Shown here piece after piece: positions 34,512 to 44,952 of a stretch of DNA of 64,000 bases. Where the stretch lies: positions 1 through 64,000 of the forward strand of contig CAZYME010000007.1 in the NCBI GenBank assembly GCA_964648115.1. Reading direction: 5' to 3'. The notes below the pieces were generated by a model. The model was not told the DNA's origin. It made no database searches and was given only the letters and a program-made list of their open reading frames with translations. This stretch comes from CAZYME01 sp964648115. Lineage in GTDB: Bacteria; Pseudomonadota; Gammaproteobacteria; Legionellales; Legionellaceae. Both the position numbers and the translations under genes were made by a program. Position 1 is the stretch's first letter; every line of letters begins with the position of its first letter.

Positions 34512-37421
34512 ATGGAAAAATTGATAAATATAGTTGCGTTTTTATTACCCATAGGCTTATTTGTTTATTTTGGAATTTTAGGAACAGCAGCATTAAGTTT
34601 ACTGCGCACACAACGTAATCTCCTACAAAATTTATTGCTTTCTCCGGTGGTAGGAATAGCTTTTACTTTATTGCCGGTATTTTTGCTAAATCGTGCAGGA
34701 CTTCCTGTCAGAAATTTTGCTGTTCCTCTCACTGTTTTTTCATTATTTCTAAGTGTCGCGATTATTTTATATCGCAAGCCTATTATCCCAATCTCGCGAT
34801 ATATCGGATTTGCATCAATATTTTTTCTCTCACTTTGCTTAACAGGTTCTCCTTTACTGCGCTTCGGTTTCAACTGGCTTAGCTATGCGAATGATGACAT
34901 GGCAAATTACTGTTTGGGCGCGCTGCGTTTTTTAAATCATGGTTATTTTGATGTGCCAAATTCTACAGAGATGCTTCAAGGAAAAGATTACAGCCAATAT
35001 TACTGGTTTACATTTGTACCTGCGATGGTTAGAAGTGGAAGTGAGTTATTGCTGGCTTGGTTAAGCGGAATAATGCATCGTAACCCGTTGCAGCTTTTCA
35101 TGCCATTAATTTTAGGGTTTCATTTAGTGTTAATTAGTTCAACCGCTGCGATGGTGTTGGTTTCTAAAAGACACAGAAAAATTGCCTTAGTAACAAGTTT
35201 ATTTCTTGCCTGTTCCGCATTAACAACACTTGCAACACTCTATCAATTGATCGCGCAGGTATTAGGGCTTTCTTTGTTAATCGCTGTTGGTACGTTGTTC
35301 CAGGCATTTTTTGTAAAAAAATTGAACTATCGTTTGTATCGTCAAAGTTTTTTACTGAGTTTGATTGCGTGTGCTTTGTTAATATCCTATCCAGAGATTA
35401 TTCCTATTCTCGGATTGGCCTGTATTGTTTATTTTGTTGTTTTTCTCTTTAAAGGATGGAGGCCTAGCCGCTCATTTAGCTTCCTAATATTACTGTGTCT
35501 TATAGAATGTCTTATTTTATTAAATACATATTGGATTAATATTGCCTCTTTTTTGCATTATCAAGCAACAGCGGGTTTCACGAATGGAAAAGGGGATTTG
35601 TTCCCATATTTCTTGGTGCCGAGTGGTGTGGCTGATCTTTGGGGTCTAATGCCACTGTGTACAGTTTTTAGGGAGCCCTTTGCCTCTCTCATGATTGTGC
35701 TAGCATTTTTATTCTCAATCTCAGTCTTATGTTTTTCAATGAAACAAATCACTAAACGTTTCTTCCCTGCTGTTGTGTTCTTAGTGATTGTCCTATTAGG
35801 GGGATATTTGTACGTACAAACAAGAGAGCAAAGCGGGTTCAGTCTTTTTAAACTGGCAATGTATATACAACCTTTCATGTTGGCAGTATTAGCGCTTGGG
35901 TTAATGGAACAGGTTTCTTCTAAATTGACAAGAATTGTTGCAGTTGGTTTTGTTATGGTCATAGGAGTAAGTGTTCAGTTTAGTTATTTACATGCAAGTT
36001 ATGGAGATATAGGCCAGCCATATAGTGAGTTGCCCCGCGCTTCTAAATTTCGCTTGTCTTCAGAGCTAACTAGATTAACAAAAGAAATTTCAAATAATGA
36101 GCTTATTATTAGTGATGCTACGAATGTAGTGCCTGCAAAATTGCAATCGTTATTTTTGTATAACAAAAATATAAAATTCATCACTTCGAATGTATTCTTT
36201 TCTCCTTTTAAGGGGGGGGATATTTTTAAGCACACGTCTCCAAAAGCCTATAGCACAGCAGGTCAGATACAGGAGATGCTATTAAATAATACTTTGAGGC
36301 TGCCTTTTGCAATTAGAAATCAAAATGGAAAACCCCTGGTTAGTTATTTTTACAGCATATATTCACCTTCATTGGCAGCGTCTACTTTGCTAATGGAGAC
36401 TCCATTGAGGACAATTTTTAACCGTACCCAGATGGCTGGGATGGATAATAAAAATTTTGTTTTAGTACCTTTGCGATCTGTTTCTAATCATCTAATTTTT
36501 GTTAACTCAACATTAGGACAGAACTATTATTTTGGAGAGAGTGGCCACATTTCTTTATATGGCCTTGAAAAAGATTATTTTTATCCACAAACAAGTGTAT
36601 CGAGTATTGGAAGATATTTGCTATTTCAGATTTTAAATCCCTCGACAAACTATCGGTTAGTTTTGGATTTTACTAAAACACTCAATCATAATGGCAAGCA
36701 TGAGCTTCCTCCAGCAAAAATAATCGGAGATAAGAGCTACCCCTTATCGTTAATGGGCAGGGGGTCTGCGCGGGTGGTTTCAAAGGAATTTAAGCCTCGT
36801 ATTATTAACGGTATGCCCTACTTTATGTTGGATATGGGTGCTGATGCAAAAACATCTGAAAGAAATCGCAGCGGTCTGATGCTGTTGTTTGGAAGTAAAA
36901 TTCCTTTAGCCCACCGACTATATGTTGGGCATGCGAGGGATATTTCCTTAATTTCTGCAGAGGAATATGAGCAGCTAATGCCTCCTAGCTTTGTAAATCA
37001 TTTTCCGGGAGATTTACAAAATACAAATTTAGAATATTCTGGGATATATGAAGACGGATGGTTCTCAGAAGATGCAACAATAAAATTGTCCCAATTTCAC
37101 CCAAAAACAAAGCTAACTATCCAAGGGTTTCTACCAGAATTTAGCCAACTGAATTCGCCTTTGTATATGACAATTTATATTGATAATGAAGAAAAAAGAG
37201 AGATAAAAATTAGCACGGGCACGTTTCAATTTTTTATTGATGTGCCTCCTGGCAATGTAAAACGAAACATTAGACTGCATTTTAGCCAGCATTATATGTT
37301 ACCAAAGGGTGATGATCGCCCAGTTGCGGTAAAAATGGAGCTTATTGGTTTTAAACCCCAAATAGGATTTGCAGGGGAAGGGCATCCTGAAATTAGCACC
37401 TCTAGCAAGGTAAAGATATGA
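34512..37421 (+). CDS. Giant polytopic GT-C-like protein with periplasmic C-terminal domains
   Basis: I do not recognise a named family. The 969-residue protein has about 12 hydrophobic helices up to residue ~500, then ~460 soluble residues that should be periplasmic and look like beta-sandwich modules. One of these, near 865-950, has EDGWFSEDATIKL and GDDRPVAVKMEL. An Asp-Asp pair in YANDDMANY near residue 134 lies in the first large loop, where GT-C enzymes keep catalytic acids. Its N-terminus resembles the proteins at 38272 and 50036. It overlaps the FkbM gene by four bases (ATGA). A run of eight G lies at 36212-36219. Confidence 0.75.
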   Translation: MEKLINIVAFLLPIGLFVYFGILGTAALSLLRTQRNLLQNLLLSPVVGIAFTLLPVFLLNRAGLPVRNFAVPLTVFSLFLSVAIILYRKPIIPISRYIGFASIFFLSLCLTGSPLLRFGFNWLSYANDDMANYCLGALRFLNHGYFDVPNSTEMLQGKDYSQYYWFTFVPAMVRSGSELLLAWLSGIMHRNPLQLFMPLILGFHLVLISSTAAMVLVSKRHRKIALVTSLFLACSALTTLATLYQLIAQVLGLSLLIAVGTLFQAFFVKKLNYRLYRQSFLLSLIACALLISYPEIIPILGLACIVYFVVFLFKGWRPSRSFSFLILLCLIECLILLNTYWINIASFLHYQATAGFTNGKGDLFPYFLVPSGVADLWGLMPLCTVFREPFASLMIVLAFLFSISVLCFSMKQITKRFFPAVVFLVIVLLGGYLYVQTREQSGFSLFKLAMYIQPFMLAVLALGLMEQVSSKLTRIVAVGFVMVIGVSVQFSYLHASYGDIGQPYSELPRASKFRLSSELTRLTKEISNNELIISDATNVVPAKLQSLFLYNKNIKFITSNVFFSPFKGGDIFKHTSPKAYSTAGQIQEMLLNNTLRLPFAIRNQNGKPLVSYFYSIYSPSLAASTLLMETPLRTIFNRTQMAGMDNKNFVLVPLRSVSNHLIFVNSTLGQNYYFGESGHISLYGLEKDYFYPQTSVSSIGRYLLFQILNPSTNYRLVLDFTKTLNHNGKHELPPAKIIGDKSYPLSLMGRGSARVVSKEFKPRIINGMPYFMLDMGADAKTSERNRSGLMLLFGSKIPLAHRLYVGHARDISLISAEEYEQLMPPSFVNHFPGDLQNTNLEYSGIYEDGWFSEDATIKLSQFHPKTKLTIQGFLPEFSQLNSPLYMTIYIDNEEKREIKISTGTFQFFIDVPPGNVKRNIRLHFSQHYMLPKGDDRPVAVKMELIGFKPQIGFAGEGHPEISTSSKVKI

Positions 37422-38260
37422 GTGTATCCACGAAATGCGCAAATGGATTGATCTGGTTCTATAAGGGTATAAATAGGACAGGTTTATTAGATCTAGCTTT
37501 TATGCGCTCATTTTATATCTCCAGTTATTTTACCTACAAAAAACACCTAGAAGATCCGTATGCAAGATTAGTGAAATATCACCGTCATCTTTTTCGAGAG
37601 GGCAACGTTATTGATGTAGGCGCTAATATTGGGTACACGTCCTTTGTATTTTCTAAAGTAGTAGACGCACCTTTTAAGATCTTTGCATTTGAACCCGAAG
37701 CGCGGAATCTGGAAATTTTAAAGCAAGCTAGTCAAAAATATCAATTTTCAGACAAATTAGTGTCTGTTGCAGCAGCTGTTGGAGATCATGAAGGGGAAAT
37801 TGAACTCTGGCAAAATGAGGCTCATAATGGAGACCATCGGATTTTAACAGACGCATTTAAAAAGCAATTTAAAGGGCGAATCAAAATACAAAAAACGCCA
37901 ATAGTTACTGTTGATAATTATTTAAAAAAACATGCTGTGGGCTTTCCGATTTCTTTTATAAAAATCGATGTTCAGGGATATGAGCTAGCGGTGTGTAAAG
38001 GGATGGTTGATACTTTAAGTTGTAATCCAGACGCTGTCGTAGGATTTGAGTACTGCCCTAGTGTCATGGAGGCGCTAGGTTTTCAATCTGAACAATTGCT
38101 TAATTTTTTTCAAGAAAGAGACTATCAATTTTTCACATTAAATAAAGAAAATGAAATTCAATTATATGACATAGAGCATGGGCATACGAAACTACTTCAA
38201 GCCAGACCACATGATTATATTGATATATTTTGTGCGCGAAGAAATTTGGCGGTGTCTTAA
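37418..38260 (+). CDS. FkbM-family methyltransferase
   Basis: A 280-residue SAM-dependent methyltransferase of the FkbM type (Methyltransf_21), often an O-methyltransferase acting on sugars or polyketides. The SAM loop VIDVGANIGYTSFVF lies near residue 62 and the characteristic IKIDVQGYELAVCKGM near 185. The ATG overlaps the stop of the giant membrane protein, and the next membrane protein starts about a dozen bases after its stop. Position between two GT-C-like genes suggests it methylates a glycan residue handled by them. Confidence 0.87.
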   Translation: MSVSTKCANGLIWFYKGINRTGLLDLAFMRSFYISSYFTYKKHLEDPYARLVKYHRHLFREGNVIDVGANIGYTSFVFSKVVDAPFKIFAFEPEARNLEILKQASQKYQFSDKLVSVAAAVGDHEGEIELWQNEAHNGDHRILTDAFKKQFKGRIKIQKTPIVTVDNYLKKHAVGFPISFIKIDVQGYELAVCKGMVDTLSCNPDAVVGFEYCPSVMEALGFQSEQLLNFFQERDYQFFTLNKENEIQLYDIEHGHTKLLQARPHDYIDIFCARRNLAVS

Positions 38261-38271
38261 TAGGGTCTTTT

Positions 38272-40908
38272 GTGAGCTTTTTTATATACAATATAGGTTT
38301 TTTTTTATACGCTTTTGCTAGCCTGTATTTTGCAGGCTTGGGGCTTAGTTTAGTTTTCCTGCCTAAATATCAACAAAGGTATGTTTTTCTCATAGCGCCA
38401 TTAATGGGAATTTGTTTTTTAACCCTGGTCGGTTTATTTCAGATTGCAGTTTTACTTGTTCCTTTTACTCCACGCGCAAACATAAGTGTTTTGCTTTTGG
38501 TCTCTTTATTGATTTGCCTAGTTTTTTGTCGTCAAAATCTTCAAAGCGCTTGGGAAAAATTTAGATCAACATCCATTTCATTATGGTTATTGCCAATCCT
38601 ACTTATTTTTGTCTTTGCTTGGATGTTTCACAATGAAGGGCTGCATTTGCTAGTTGGGAGCTCTGACCAACTACAATATTGTGAAAATGCCAGGCAAATT
38701 TTGGAAAAAATGCACACCGGTTCATTGCAAGACGTGCCAGTAGCTCGTCAAGAGTATTTTGTTTACGAGGCGATCACGAGAACACTGCCTTATACAAAGG
38801 ATTATAGAAGAGGCGCCGAGTTAGTATTAGCTACGATAACTGCTATAACAGGACTTTCTTATCAAGCTGCCTTTCCCGTAACTGTTTTATGTGCGTTGTT
38901 AACACTTGGTTTAACTATTGGGCTTATTGGCCGACTCTTTTTGCGTCTCTCATATTTCTATACCTTGGCCTTGCAATTAATTTTTCTAAGCGGTTTTTAT
39001 TTCTGGCTTCTCCACATCCAAGGTAGTCTGGCTATGATTGTGGGTGTGCCTACCGGATTAACAACATTGGCTTTCTTGTCAGCCATAACATCTAATAGTA
39101 CTTGGCGTAAGCTTGCTTTAACTGCCATCATCACAGCAGCATATTTTTCAATTTATCCAGAACCAGCTTTTGTTAACATATTACTACCAACCCTTGCATT
39201 ACTGTTGTGGCGTCTTTCTAGAGATAAATCTAGCTTTCTTCTAATGCTCAGGAATGTAATTCTGCTTTACTTGTTTGTATTTATATTAGCACCAGTTGCA
39301 GTTCATACTGTTTTTGTGACTACTACAGCTAATTTTAAGCTTCTTCTCATGCCTTATTTAAACGCTTCTACGGCGGCTGGAGTGTCGGCTATTCCAGTCG
39401 CTCGAAACTTTTTACCTCAGTTTTCTATGCAAACGTGGGAGGTAGCGGGTGCTGTATTGGGTCTTATGTCTTATTACAATACAGGAAGCTTTCACCATAC
39501 AATGAAGTTTTTATTTATAAATCACCCTGGCGCGGCCTTTATAGGATTTATGCTTTTTAGTGGTTGCGGTTTATTAGGATATATTAAAGCCAAAAATATT
39601 TTAGCTCGTTTGCTATGTATCCCTATGGTTGGTTGGGTATTAGCAGCATTTGTTGCTGCTAACCAGCACGATGATTTTCGATTTGCACGTAGCTTGCATT
39701 ACGCACTGCCATTTACCATGATTGGTATGGTATTGTTGGCAAGCCAATACAGCCGACCGAGGGGTGTTATATTTAATCTCAGAAATGGTTCCTGGCTCTT
39801 CACTTTAACTGCTCCGCGACAAAATAGTGGCGTTACTTTTGCTGTATGTTGGCAAAACTCCATCAAGATCCTTTCTAGGATAGTGTTAGTAACCTTTATT
39901 TTTATGAACATTTATACAACATTCAGAACTGTGCGTTTTGTTGCTTCTCATGATAATGGGAATGATCCGGTTCTGTTACGTTTTGATGAACGAAACTCAC
40001 AATGGCAGTTGCTCAAGAAAGAACTTGAATATTCTGCTTCTCGCCATGTTCCTGTACTTATTTCTGGATTTCAAGAAACAGTTCGACCATTAGCTATTTC
40101 AATTATAATGCGCAATCAAAAGCATGTGTTAGGGGATGGAGTTTTACGTTTGTGGAGATTATATGATGCAACAGAGCCTGAAAAGTTTGCAGCGTTGTCA
40201 CAAGGCTCCATGCATTCCATTGAGAACATATACAAATGTGGCGCTGAATGGGTTAACGGCGGCTACGCTGTTTTTCGACCTTATATAAGCATTGTTTCTA
40301 ATGTACTGCGTACTTATAATCATTTCTTGACTTATCAGCGAACAACCGACTACCTAGCATGGTCACGCTATAATACCCGATTTCAAGCAAGTGAAATGCT
40401 CCCCTTTCAGCATCGTGAAAATAAGCCTTGGTACAAGGTTGAGGCGGGGCTGGTTCGTAGTTCAGAGCAGGCTGTTGTGTCTTTCAATAATAATTATCCT
40501 GAAGAGTGGTTAAGTAACAGGGATGTTTTTCCTCCGCTGGTTAAAAATTTTCCTAACATATGCAAGGTAATTTATCGTCACCAATATGCAGTGGTATTGC
40601 CAAAGCAAATGGTAGCCTCTCTTGCTCGTGATGCAAAAGGTTTATTTCGTATAATATCCTCTTCTGGTCCTATTATTATTAATGACAAGGCAACCACGTC
40701 ACAAATTTTAACTCTAGATTATGACGGTAATATCGGTGATGTTAAATTGCATGTGGGTAATAAATTGTATATAGGGGAAAAGATTGGCCTAGATGATCAC
40801 GTGAGGATTGTTACTACAGTTCATCCTTGCAATAATCCCTTATTAAATTTAGATGTGGCAAACCCTGTTAAAATAAGATCAATTTCTTGGGATCCGGCTA
40901 CCAGTTGA
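38272..40908 (+). CDS. Giant polytopic GT-C-like protein
   Basis: An 878-residue membrane protein of unknown specificity. The frame opens at TTG 38230, inside fkbM, but GTG 38272 follows AGGG and lies just after the fkbM stop, so I prefer it. About 12 helices occupy the first ~490 residues; the rest is soluble and presumably periplasmic. The first large loop has GSSDQLQYCENAR near residue 132, aligning with NDDMANYCLGALR of the 969-residue neighbour, so the two are probably distant paralogues. A GT-C role in glycan assembly is inferred from topology and context. Confidence 0.72.
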   Translation: MSFFIYNIGFFLYAFASLYFAGLGLSLVFLPKYQQRYVFLIAPLMGICFLTLVGLFQIAVLLVPFTPRANISVLLLVSLLICLVFCRQNLQSAWEKFRSTSISLWLLPILLIFVFAWMFHNEGLHLLVGSSDQLQYCENARQILEKMHTGSLQDVPVARQEYFVYEAITRTLPYTKDYRRGAELVLATITAITGLSYQAAFPVTVLCALLTLGLTIGLIGRLFLRLSYFYTLALQLIFLSGFYFWLLHIQGSLAMIVGVPTGLTTLAFLSAITSNSTWRKLALTAIITAAYFSIYPEPAFVNILLPTLALLLWRLSRDKSSFLLMLRNVILLYLFVFILAPVAVHTVFVTTTANFKLLLMPYLNASTAAGVSAIPVARNFLPQFSMQTWEVAGAVLGLMSYYNTGSFHHTMKFLFINHPGAAFIGFMLFSGCGLLGYIKAKNILARLLCIPMVGWVLAAFVAANQHDDFRFARSLHYALPFTMIGMVLLASQYSRPRGVIFNLRNGSWLFTLTAPRQNSGVTFAVCWQNSIKILSRIVLVTFIFMNIYTTFRTVRFVASHDNGNDPVLLRFDERNSQWQLLKKELEYSASRHVPVLISGFQETVRPLAISIIMRNQKHVLGDGVLRLWRLYDATEPEKFAALSQGSMHSIENIYKCGAEWVNGGYAVFRPYISIVSNVLRTYNHFLTYQRTTDYLAWSRYNTRFQASEMLPFQHRENKPWYKVEAGLVRSSEQAVVSFNNNYPEEWLSNRDVFPPLVKNFPNICKVIYRHQYAVVLPKQMVASLARDAKGLFRIISSSGPIIINDKATTSQILTLDYDGNIGDVKLHVGNKLYIGEKIGLDDHVRIVTTVHPCNNPLLNLDVANPVKIRSISWDPATS

Positions 40909-40972
40909 TATCCAATAGATTAGTAGAGTTGGGATTTTGCTTTATGACATTAAATACAAATCGGAGTAGCGT

Positions 40973-41746
40973 ATGAAAGCGGTGATACTTGCTGGTGGTC
41001 TAGGAACACGCTTGAGTGAAGAAACGGATTTAAAACCCAAGCCTATGGTAGAAATAGGTGGGAAGCCGATAATTTGGCATATTATGAAGCAATACTCTGC
41101 GCACCATATTAACGATTTTGTGATCTGTTGTGGCTATAAGGGATACGTTATCAAAGAGTACTTTGCTAACTATTTTCTGCATATGTCTGATGTGACATTT
41201 GATATGCGTGAGAATAAAATGCATGTACATAATAAGCGGGCGGAGCCTTGGAGCGTTACACTGGTTGATACGGGTGAAAACTCGATGACCGGTGGTCGGT
41301 TGGCAAGAGTGTCTAGCTATCTTTTAGGAGAGGAATTATTTTGTTTAACTTATGGTGATGGAGTAGGTGATGTTGATATTACAGCGTCCATAAATTTTCA
41401 TCGTAATCACGGTAAATTAGCTACTCTGACAGCAACATATCCTCCAGGTCGTTTTGGTGCGCTGGACATCGACAATAATGCTGTTAAAAATTTCAAAGAA
41501 AAGCCCAAGGGCGATGGGGGTATGATTAATAGCGGTTTTTTTGTTTTATCTCCAGAGGTTTTAAACTATTTAGATGGAGATGAATGCGTTTGGGAGCAAG
41601 CCCCACTCAATCAATTGGCAGAGCAAGGCCAATTAATGGCGTATGAGCATAAAGGATTCTGGCATCCTATGGACACTTTACGTGACAAGATCCACTTGGA
41701 GACGCTTTGGGCTGAAAGACGTGCCCCGTGGAAAATATGGGAGTAG
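40973..41746 (+). CDS. rfbF: Glucose-1-phosphate cytidylyltransferase
   Basis: Makes CDP-glucose from CTP and glucose-1-phosphate, the entry to CDP-dideoxysugars. The 257 residues are the normal length and show GGLGTRLSEET near residue 8, KPKPMVEIGGKPI near 22 and the YGDGVGDVD metal-binding region near 124. The call is clear from end to end. The dehydratase rfbG follows after six bases, the usual pairing. Confidence 0.96.
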   Translation: MKAVILAGGLGTRLSEETDLKPKPMVEIGGKPIIWHIMKQYSAHHINDFVICCGYKGYVIKEYFANYFLHMSDVTFDMRENKMHVHNKRAEPWSVTLVDTGENSMTGGRLARVSSYLLGEELFCLTYGDGVGDVDITASINFHRNHGKLATLTATYPPGRFGALDIDNNAVKNFKEKPKGDGGMINSGFFVLSPEVLNYLDGDECVWEQAPLNQLAEQGQLMAYEHKGFWHPMDTLRDKIHLETLWAERRAPWKIWE

Positions 41747-41752
41747 TCCTTT

Positions 41753-42805
41753 ATGGTCAATAAAAATTTTTGGCGGGGAAGACGCGTATTTGTAACCGGA
41801 CATACTGGTTTTAAGGGTAGTTGGCTTTGTTTGTGGTTGCACAATATGGGAGCTATTGTAGGGGGGTATGCATTAAGCCCTCCAACGAAACCAAGTTTGT
41901 TTATAGAGTCTAATTTGAGCCAAAGAATGTCCTCTGAAGAGGGGGAAATTTGTGACATGGCCCACCTTTATAAAACTATAAACAACTTTCAGCCTGAAAT
42001 TATTTTCCATATGGCAGCTCAATCGTTGGTGCGACCATCCTATGAGTCCCCCTTAGAAACCTATAACACAAATATCATGGGAACTGTGTCTCTACTAGAG
42101 GTGGTTAGGCGGCTAGGAAATATAAAAGCTGTAGTAAATATTACCAGTGATAAATGTTATGAAAATAAAGAGTGGCCTTGGGGATATCGGGAGTCAGAGC
42201 CGATGGGTGGATTTGATCCTTACAGTTGCAGTAAAGGATGCGCCGAATTGATTACAGCTTCTTACCAGCGATCATTTTTTAATTCGGGAAATTGTGCTTT
42301 GGCTAGCGCCAGGGCCGGGAATGTTATTGGCGGTGGGGACTGGGCGCTTGACCGCTTGGTGCCTGATATACTTAAAGCGTTTTCAAAGCGCGAAATTGTA
42401 AATATTAGGTATCCAGGTGCGCTTCGCCCATGGCAACACGTGTTAGAGCCTTTATCGGGTTATTTAATGCTTGCAGAGCAGCTTTATAATAAAGGGGAGG
42501 CTTTTGCTGAGGGTTGGAATTTTGGTCCCAAAGAGGATAGCGTACGCTCAGTTAAATGGATTGTTGAGTATTTGAGCTCGCAATGGGGTGAGGCTGCCAG
42601 CTGGCAACATAGCGAGGTAATTCAGCCTCATGAGGCTAATTTTTTAAAATTAGATTGCTCTAAAGCAAAAGCCAAATTAGGTTGGCAGCCTCTGTGGGAC
42701 ATTGAGCACACTTTAAATCGAACAGTACGTTGGTATAAAGCATGGATGCAAGGATTTAGTATGTATGACTATACAATAAAAGAAATTAATGACTATACGG
42801 GATAA
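41753..42805 (+). CDS. rfbG: CDP-glucose 4,6-dehydratase
   Basis: Converts CDP-glucose to CDP-4-keto-6-deoxyglucose with bound NAD. The 350-residue extended SDR has GHTGFKGSWL near residue 15, NITSDKCYENKEWPWGYRE near 125 and the catalytic Tyr/Lys in DPYSCSKGCAE near 157, all characteristic of RfbG. It is coupled with rfbF. The next step in CDP-3,6-dideoxyhexose synthesis (RfbH) is not in the window, so the final sugar is open. Confidence 0.96.
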   Translation: MVNKNFWRGRRVFVTGHTGFKGSWLCLWLHNMGAIVGGYALSPPTKPSLFIESNLSQRMSSEEGEICDMAHLYKTINNFQPEIIFHMAAQSLVRPSYESPLETYNTNIMGTVSLLEVVRRLGNIKAVVNITSDKCYENKEWPWGYRESEPMGGFDPYSCSKGCAELITASYQRSFFNSGNCALASARAGNVIGGGDWALDRLVPDILKAFSKREIVNIRYPGALRPWQHVLEPLSGYLMLAEQLYNKGEAFAEGWNFGPKEDSVRSVKWIVEYLSSQWGEAASWQHSEVIQPHEANFLKLDCSKAKAKLGWQPLWDIEHTLNRTVRWYKAWMQGFSMYDYTIKEINDYTG

Positions 42806-42846
42806 ACAGCTTAAGGTCATTTCCTTTTCATGCGGCGTGAGCACTG

Positions 42847-43788
42847 CTATTCATATTGTTCAAAGTTAATTCGTTCTTTCTCAATAACTAGAGGACGATT
42901 TAGCACTTGTATGTGTATAGCCGCAATATACTCGCCGAGTAATCCAATAAAAAATAGTTGTAAGGATGAAAAAAGAAATAATCCTATTAGCATGGGAGCT
43001 ATGCCTATAGTAAATTTCTGCCAAAAAATTAATTTTAGAGCAATATAAAGAAATGAGATAAATAAACTAATAGCAGATAATACAAACCCGCCCATAGTAG
43101 CTATACGTAGCGGTACTTTGGAGTTACTAGTGATTCCCAACATTGCAAAATCATACATACGGTAAAAGCTTCTTGCCGAAACCCCACGGGCTCTCACCGG
43201 TTGGTGAAATTCAATTTCTGCTACTTCGTAGCCAATTTCAGAGATCATGCCACGAAAATAGGGATACGCATCTCTAAATTGGGACATAATGGTAACAATT
43301 TTTTTGTCATACAACCCAAAACCAGTAAAATTATTTATTAATTTTACATCAGAAATCATTTTCACAAACCTATAATAAGATTTGCGAATAAAGAATATAA
43401 GAGACGACTCATCACTTTTAGGTTTAACCCCCACCACAACTTTGAACCCTTCCTCCCATTTTTTTATAAAATCAGGTATTAGAGAGGGAGGATCTTGAAA
43501 GTCTGCGGAAAGAAAAATTATGGCGTCGCCTTTTGCTTGTAATACGCCATAAAATGGGGAGCGAATCCAACCAAAATTGCGTGCATTTACAATTATTTTT
43601 ACGTTTTTATTTGTCTGAGCAATTATTTTTAAAATAGAAACAGTTTTATCTGTGGAGTTGTTATCAATAAAAATATGCTCATATTGATAATTCTCCAGTT
43701 TTGAAAAAATAGATTTTATTTCCTCGTAAATTTGTTGAACATTTTCCTCTTCATTGAAGCAAGGTGTGACTACAGATATCAGTTTCAT
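42847..43788 (-). CDS. GT2 polyprenyl-phosphate sugar synthase (GtrB/ArnC/DPM1-like)
   Basis: A 313-residue family 2 glycosyltransferase with a cytoplasmic GT-A domain (VVTPCFNEEENV near residue 6, DNNSTDKT near 42, SADFQDPPSLIP near 95) and two C-terminal membrane helices at about 228-290. This layout belongs to enzymes that move a sugar from a nucleotide to polyprenyl phosphate, giving the donor for GT-C enzymes. It is convergent with rfbG and lies 37 bases after the epimerase gene. A second enzyme of this type is at 56168. Confidence 0.87.
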   Translation of the reverse strand: MKLISVVTPCFNEEENVQQIYEEIKSIFSKLENYQYEHIFIDNNSTDKTVSILKIIAQTNKNVKIIVNARNFGWIRSPFYGVLQAKGDAIIFLSADFQDPPSLIPDFIKKWEEGFKVVVGVKPKSDESSLIFFIRKSYYRFVKMISDVKLINNFTGFGLYDKKIVTIMSQFRDAYPYFRGMISEIGYEVAEIEFHQPVRARGVSARSFYRMYDFAMLGITSNSKVPLRIATMGGFVLSAISLFISFLYIALKLIFWQKFTIGIAPMLIGLFLFSSLQLFFIGLLGEYIAAIHIQVLNRPLVIEKERINFEQYE

Positions 43789-43825
43789 TTTAGATGCTCA
43801 GTTATTTAGTTTTTATATTTTTTTC

Positions 43826-44755
43826 TTAACCTTCAAGTAATAAATGTTGCTCATATTGTGATTTACACCATTTAAAAGTTTTTTCTAAGCCTAATTCGAA
43901 TGATACAGAGGGTTGAATTTTTAATTGTTGTAATCTGTTTAAGGCCGGCACCAAATGATCCTTCTTAGTTATTATTCCAGGCTTGTAAGAAGGCGGGGCC
44001 TGATCTTTAAAAAAACGTAAGTGAATGCTATTAGCCAGTTCTTCTATTGTATGTGAGTTGCCTGAGCCAACATTGATTATAATTGGACTGCATTTAACTA
44101 CAAGTAAATGCACCACTATTTCAGCTAAATTTTGAACATAAATATAGTCTCTGACACTGTGTGGGTTTTCTAAAACAGGTACGATCCTTTGTAAGTAAGA
44201 ATGAAATATGTAAGGAATTAAACGATTTTTATATTCATGAGGGCCGTAGAGATGAAAAATACGTGCCCAGGTAAAGTCAGCATATTCAGGTTGTTGTAGT
44301 TTTAGCTGAGTTATTATTTCCAAAGTGTTTTTCTTACACAGACCATATAAGCTGTTAGGTTTTAACGAAGTTTTATTCTCATCACAAACTGAATCTATGG
44401 AGTCATATTCTGCGCAAGTCCCAAGAAAGATTGTTTTTTTACCGCCATTAATACTGAATTGTTTATATAAATGAATTGAGGCAAAGATATAATCAATATT
44501 TAATTCTGAAGTCATGCAAGTTTTATGATCTACAATCCACGCTAAATGAAGAAGATAGTCAGGTTTAACTTCACTAACTACAGCAGATATGTTGTCGTGA
44601 TTTAAAATATCGCAGTGATACCAATGAACATTAGTAATATCAGAAATAGGTCTATTACGGTAGGTGGCATGGATTTCTAAATCGGTATGTTTCAGAACAC
44701 TTAAGCACGCCTTTCCTATAAATCCTGTTGCACCAGTCACCAATACTTTTTTCAT
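43826..44755 (-). CDS. NAD(P)-dependent sugar epimerase/reductase (extended SDR)
   Basis: A 309-residue extended SDR. The cofactor loop GATGFIG lies near residue 7, and the catalytic YGLCK (YxxxK) near 141. The usual Ser/Thr partner sits in LGTCAEYDS. It probably reduces or epimerises a nucleotide-linked 4-keto sugar. Next to rfbF-rfbG the natural substrate would be CDP-4-keto-6-deoxyglucose or its product, as in CDP-abequose or CDP-fucose-type pathways, but this is inference. It is in a unit with the GT2 gene downstream. Confidence 0.8.
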   Translation of the reverse strand: MKKVLVTGATGFIGKACLSVLKHTDLEIHATYRNRPISDITNVHWYHCDILNHDNISAVVSEVKPDYLLHLAWIVDHKTCMTSELNIDYIFASIHLYKQFSINGGKKTIFLGTCAEYDSIDSVCDENKTSLKPNSLYGLCKKNTLEIITQLKLQQPEYADFTWARIFHLYGPHEYKNRLIPYIFHSYLQRIVPVLENPHSVRDYIYVQNLAEIVVHLLVVKCSPIIINVGSGNSHTIEELANSIHLRFFKDQAPPSYKPGIITKKDHLVPALNRLQQLKIQPSVSFELGLEKTFKWCKSQYEQHLLLEG

Positions 44756-44952
44756 TGCAGTCGCACGAAGGACACAAGATGTTTTATTTCATTGAGCATA
44801 TAAGTTGTTCGCTATGAATATAAATTACCAAATAGGTTTAGCCAAAAATTCAATAATGTGTGTACATCCTATCTATTTGATCTAGGGCGGAGCGCCAATG
44901 AATGCTAGCAGAAGGATATATGAGTGTCTACTCTCTTTCCAAAGTATAGTGC

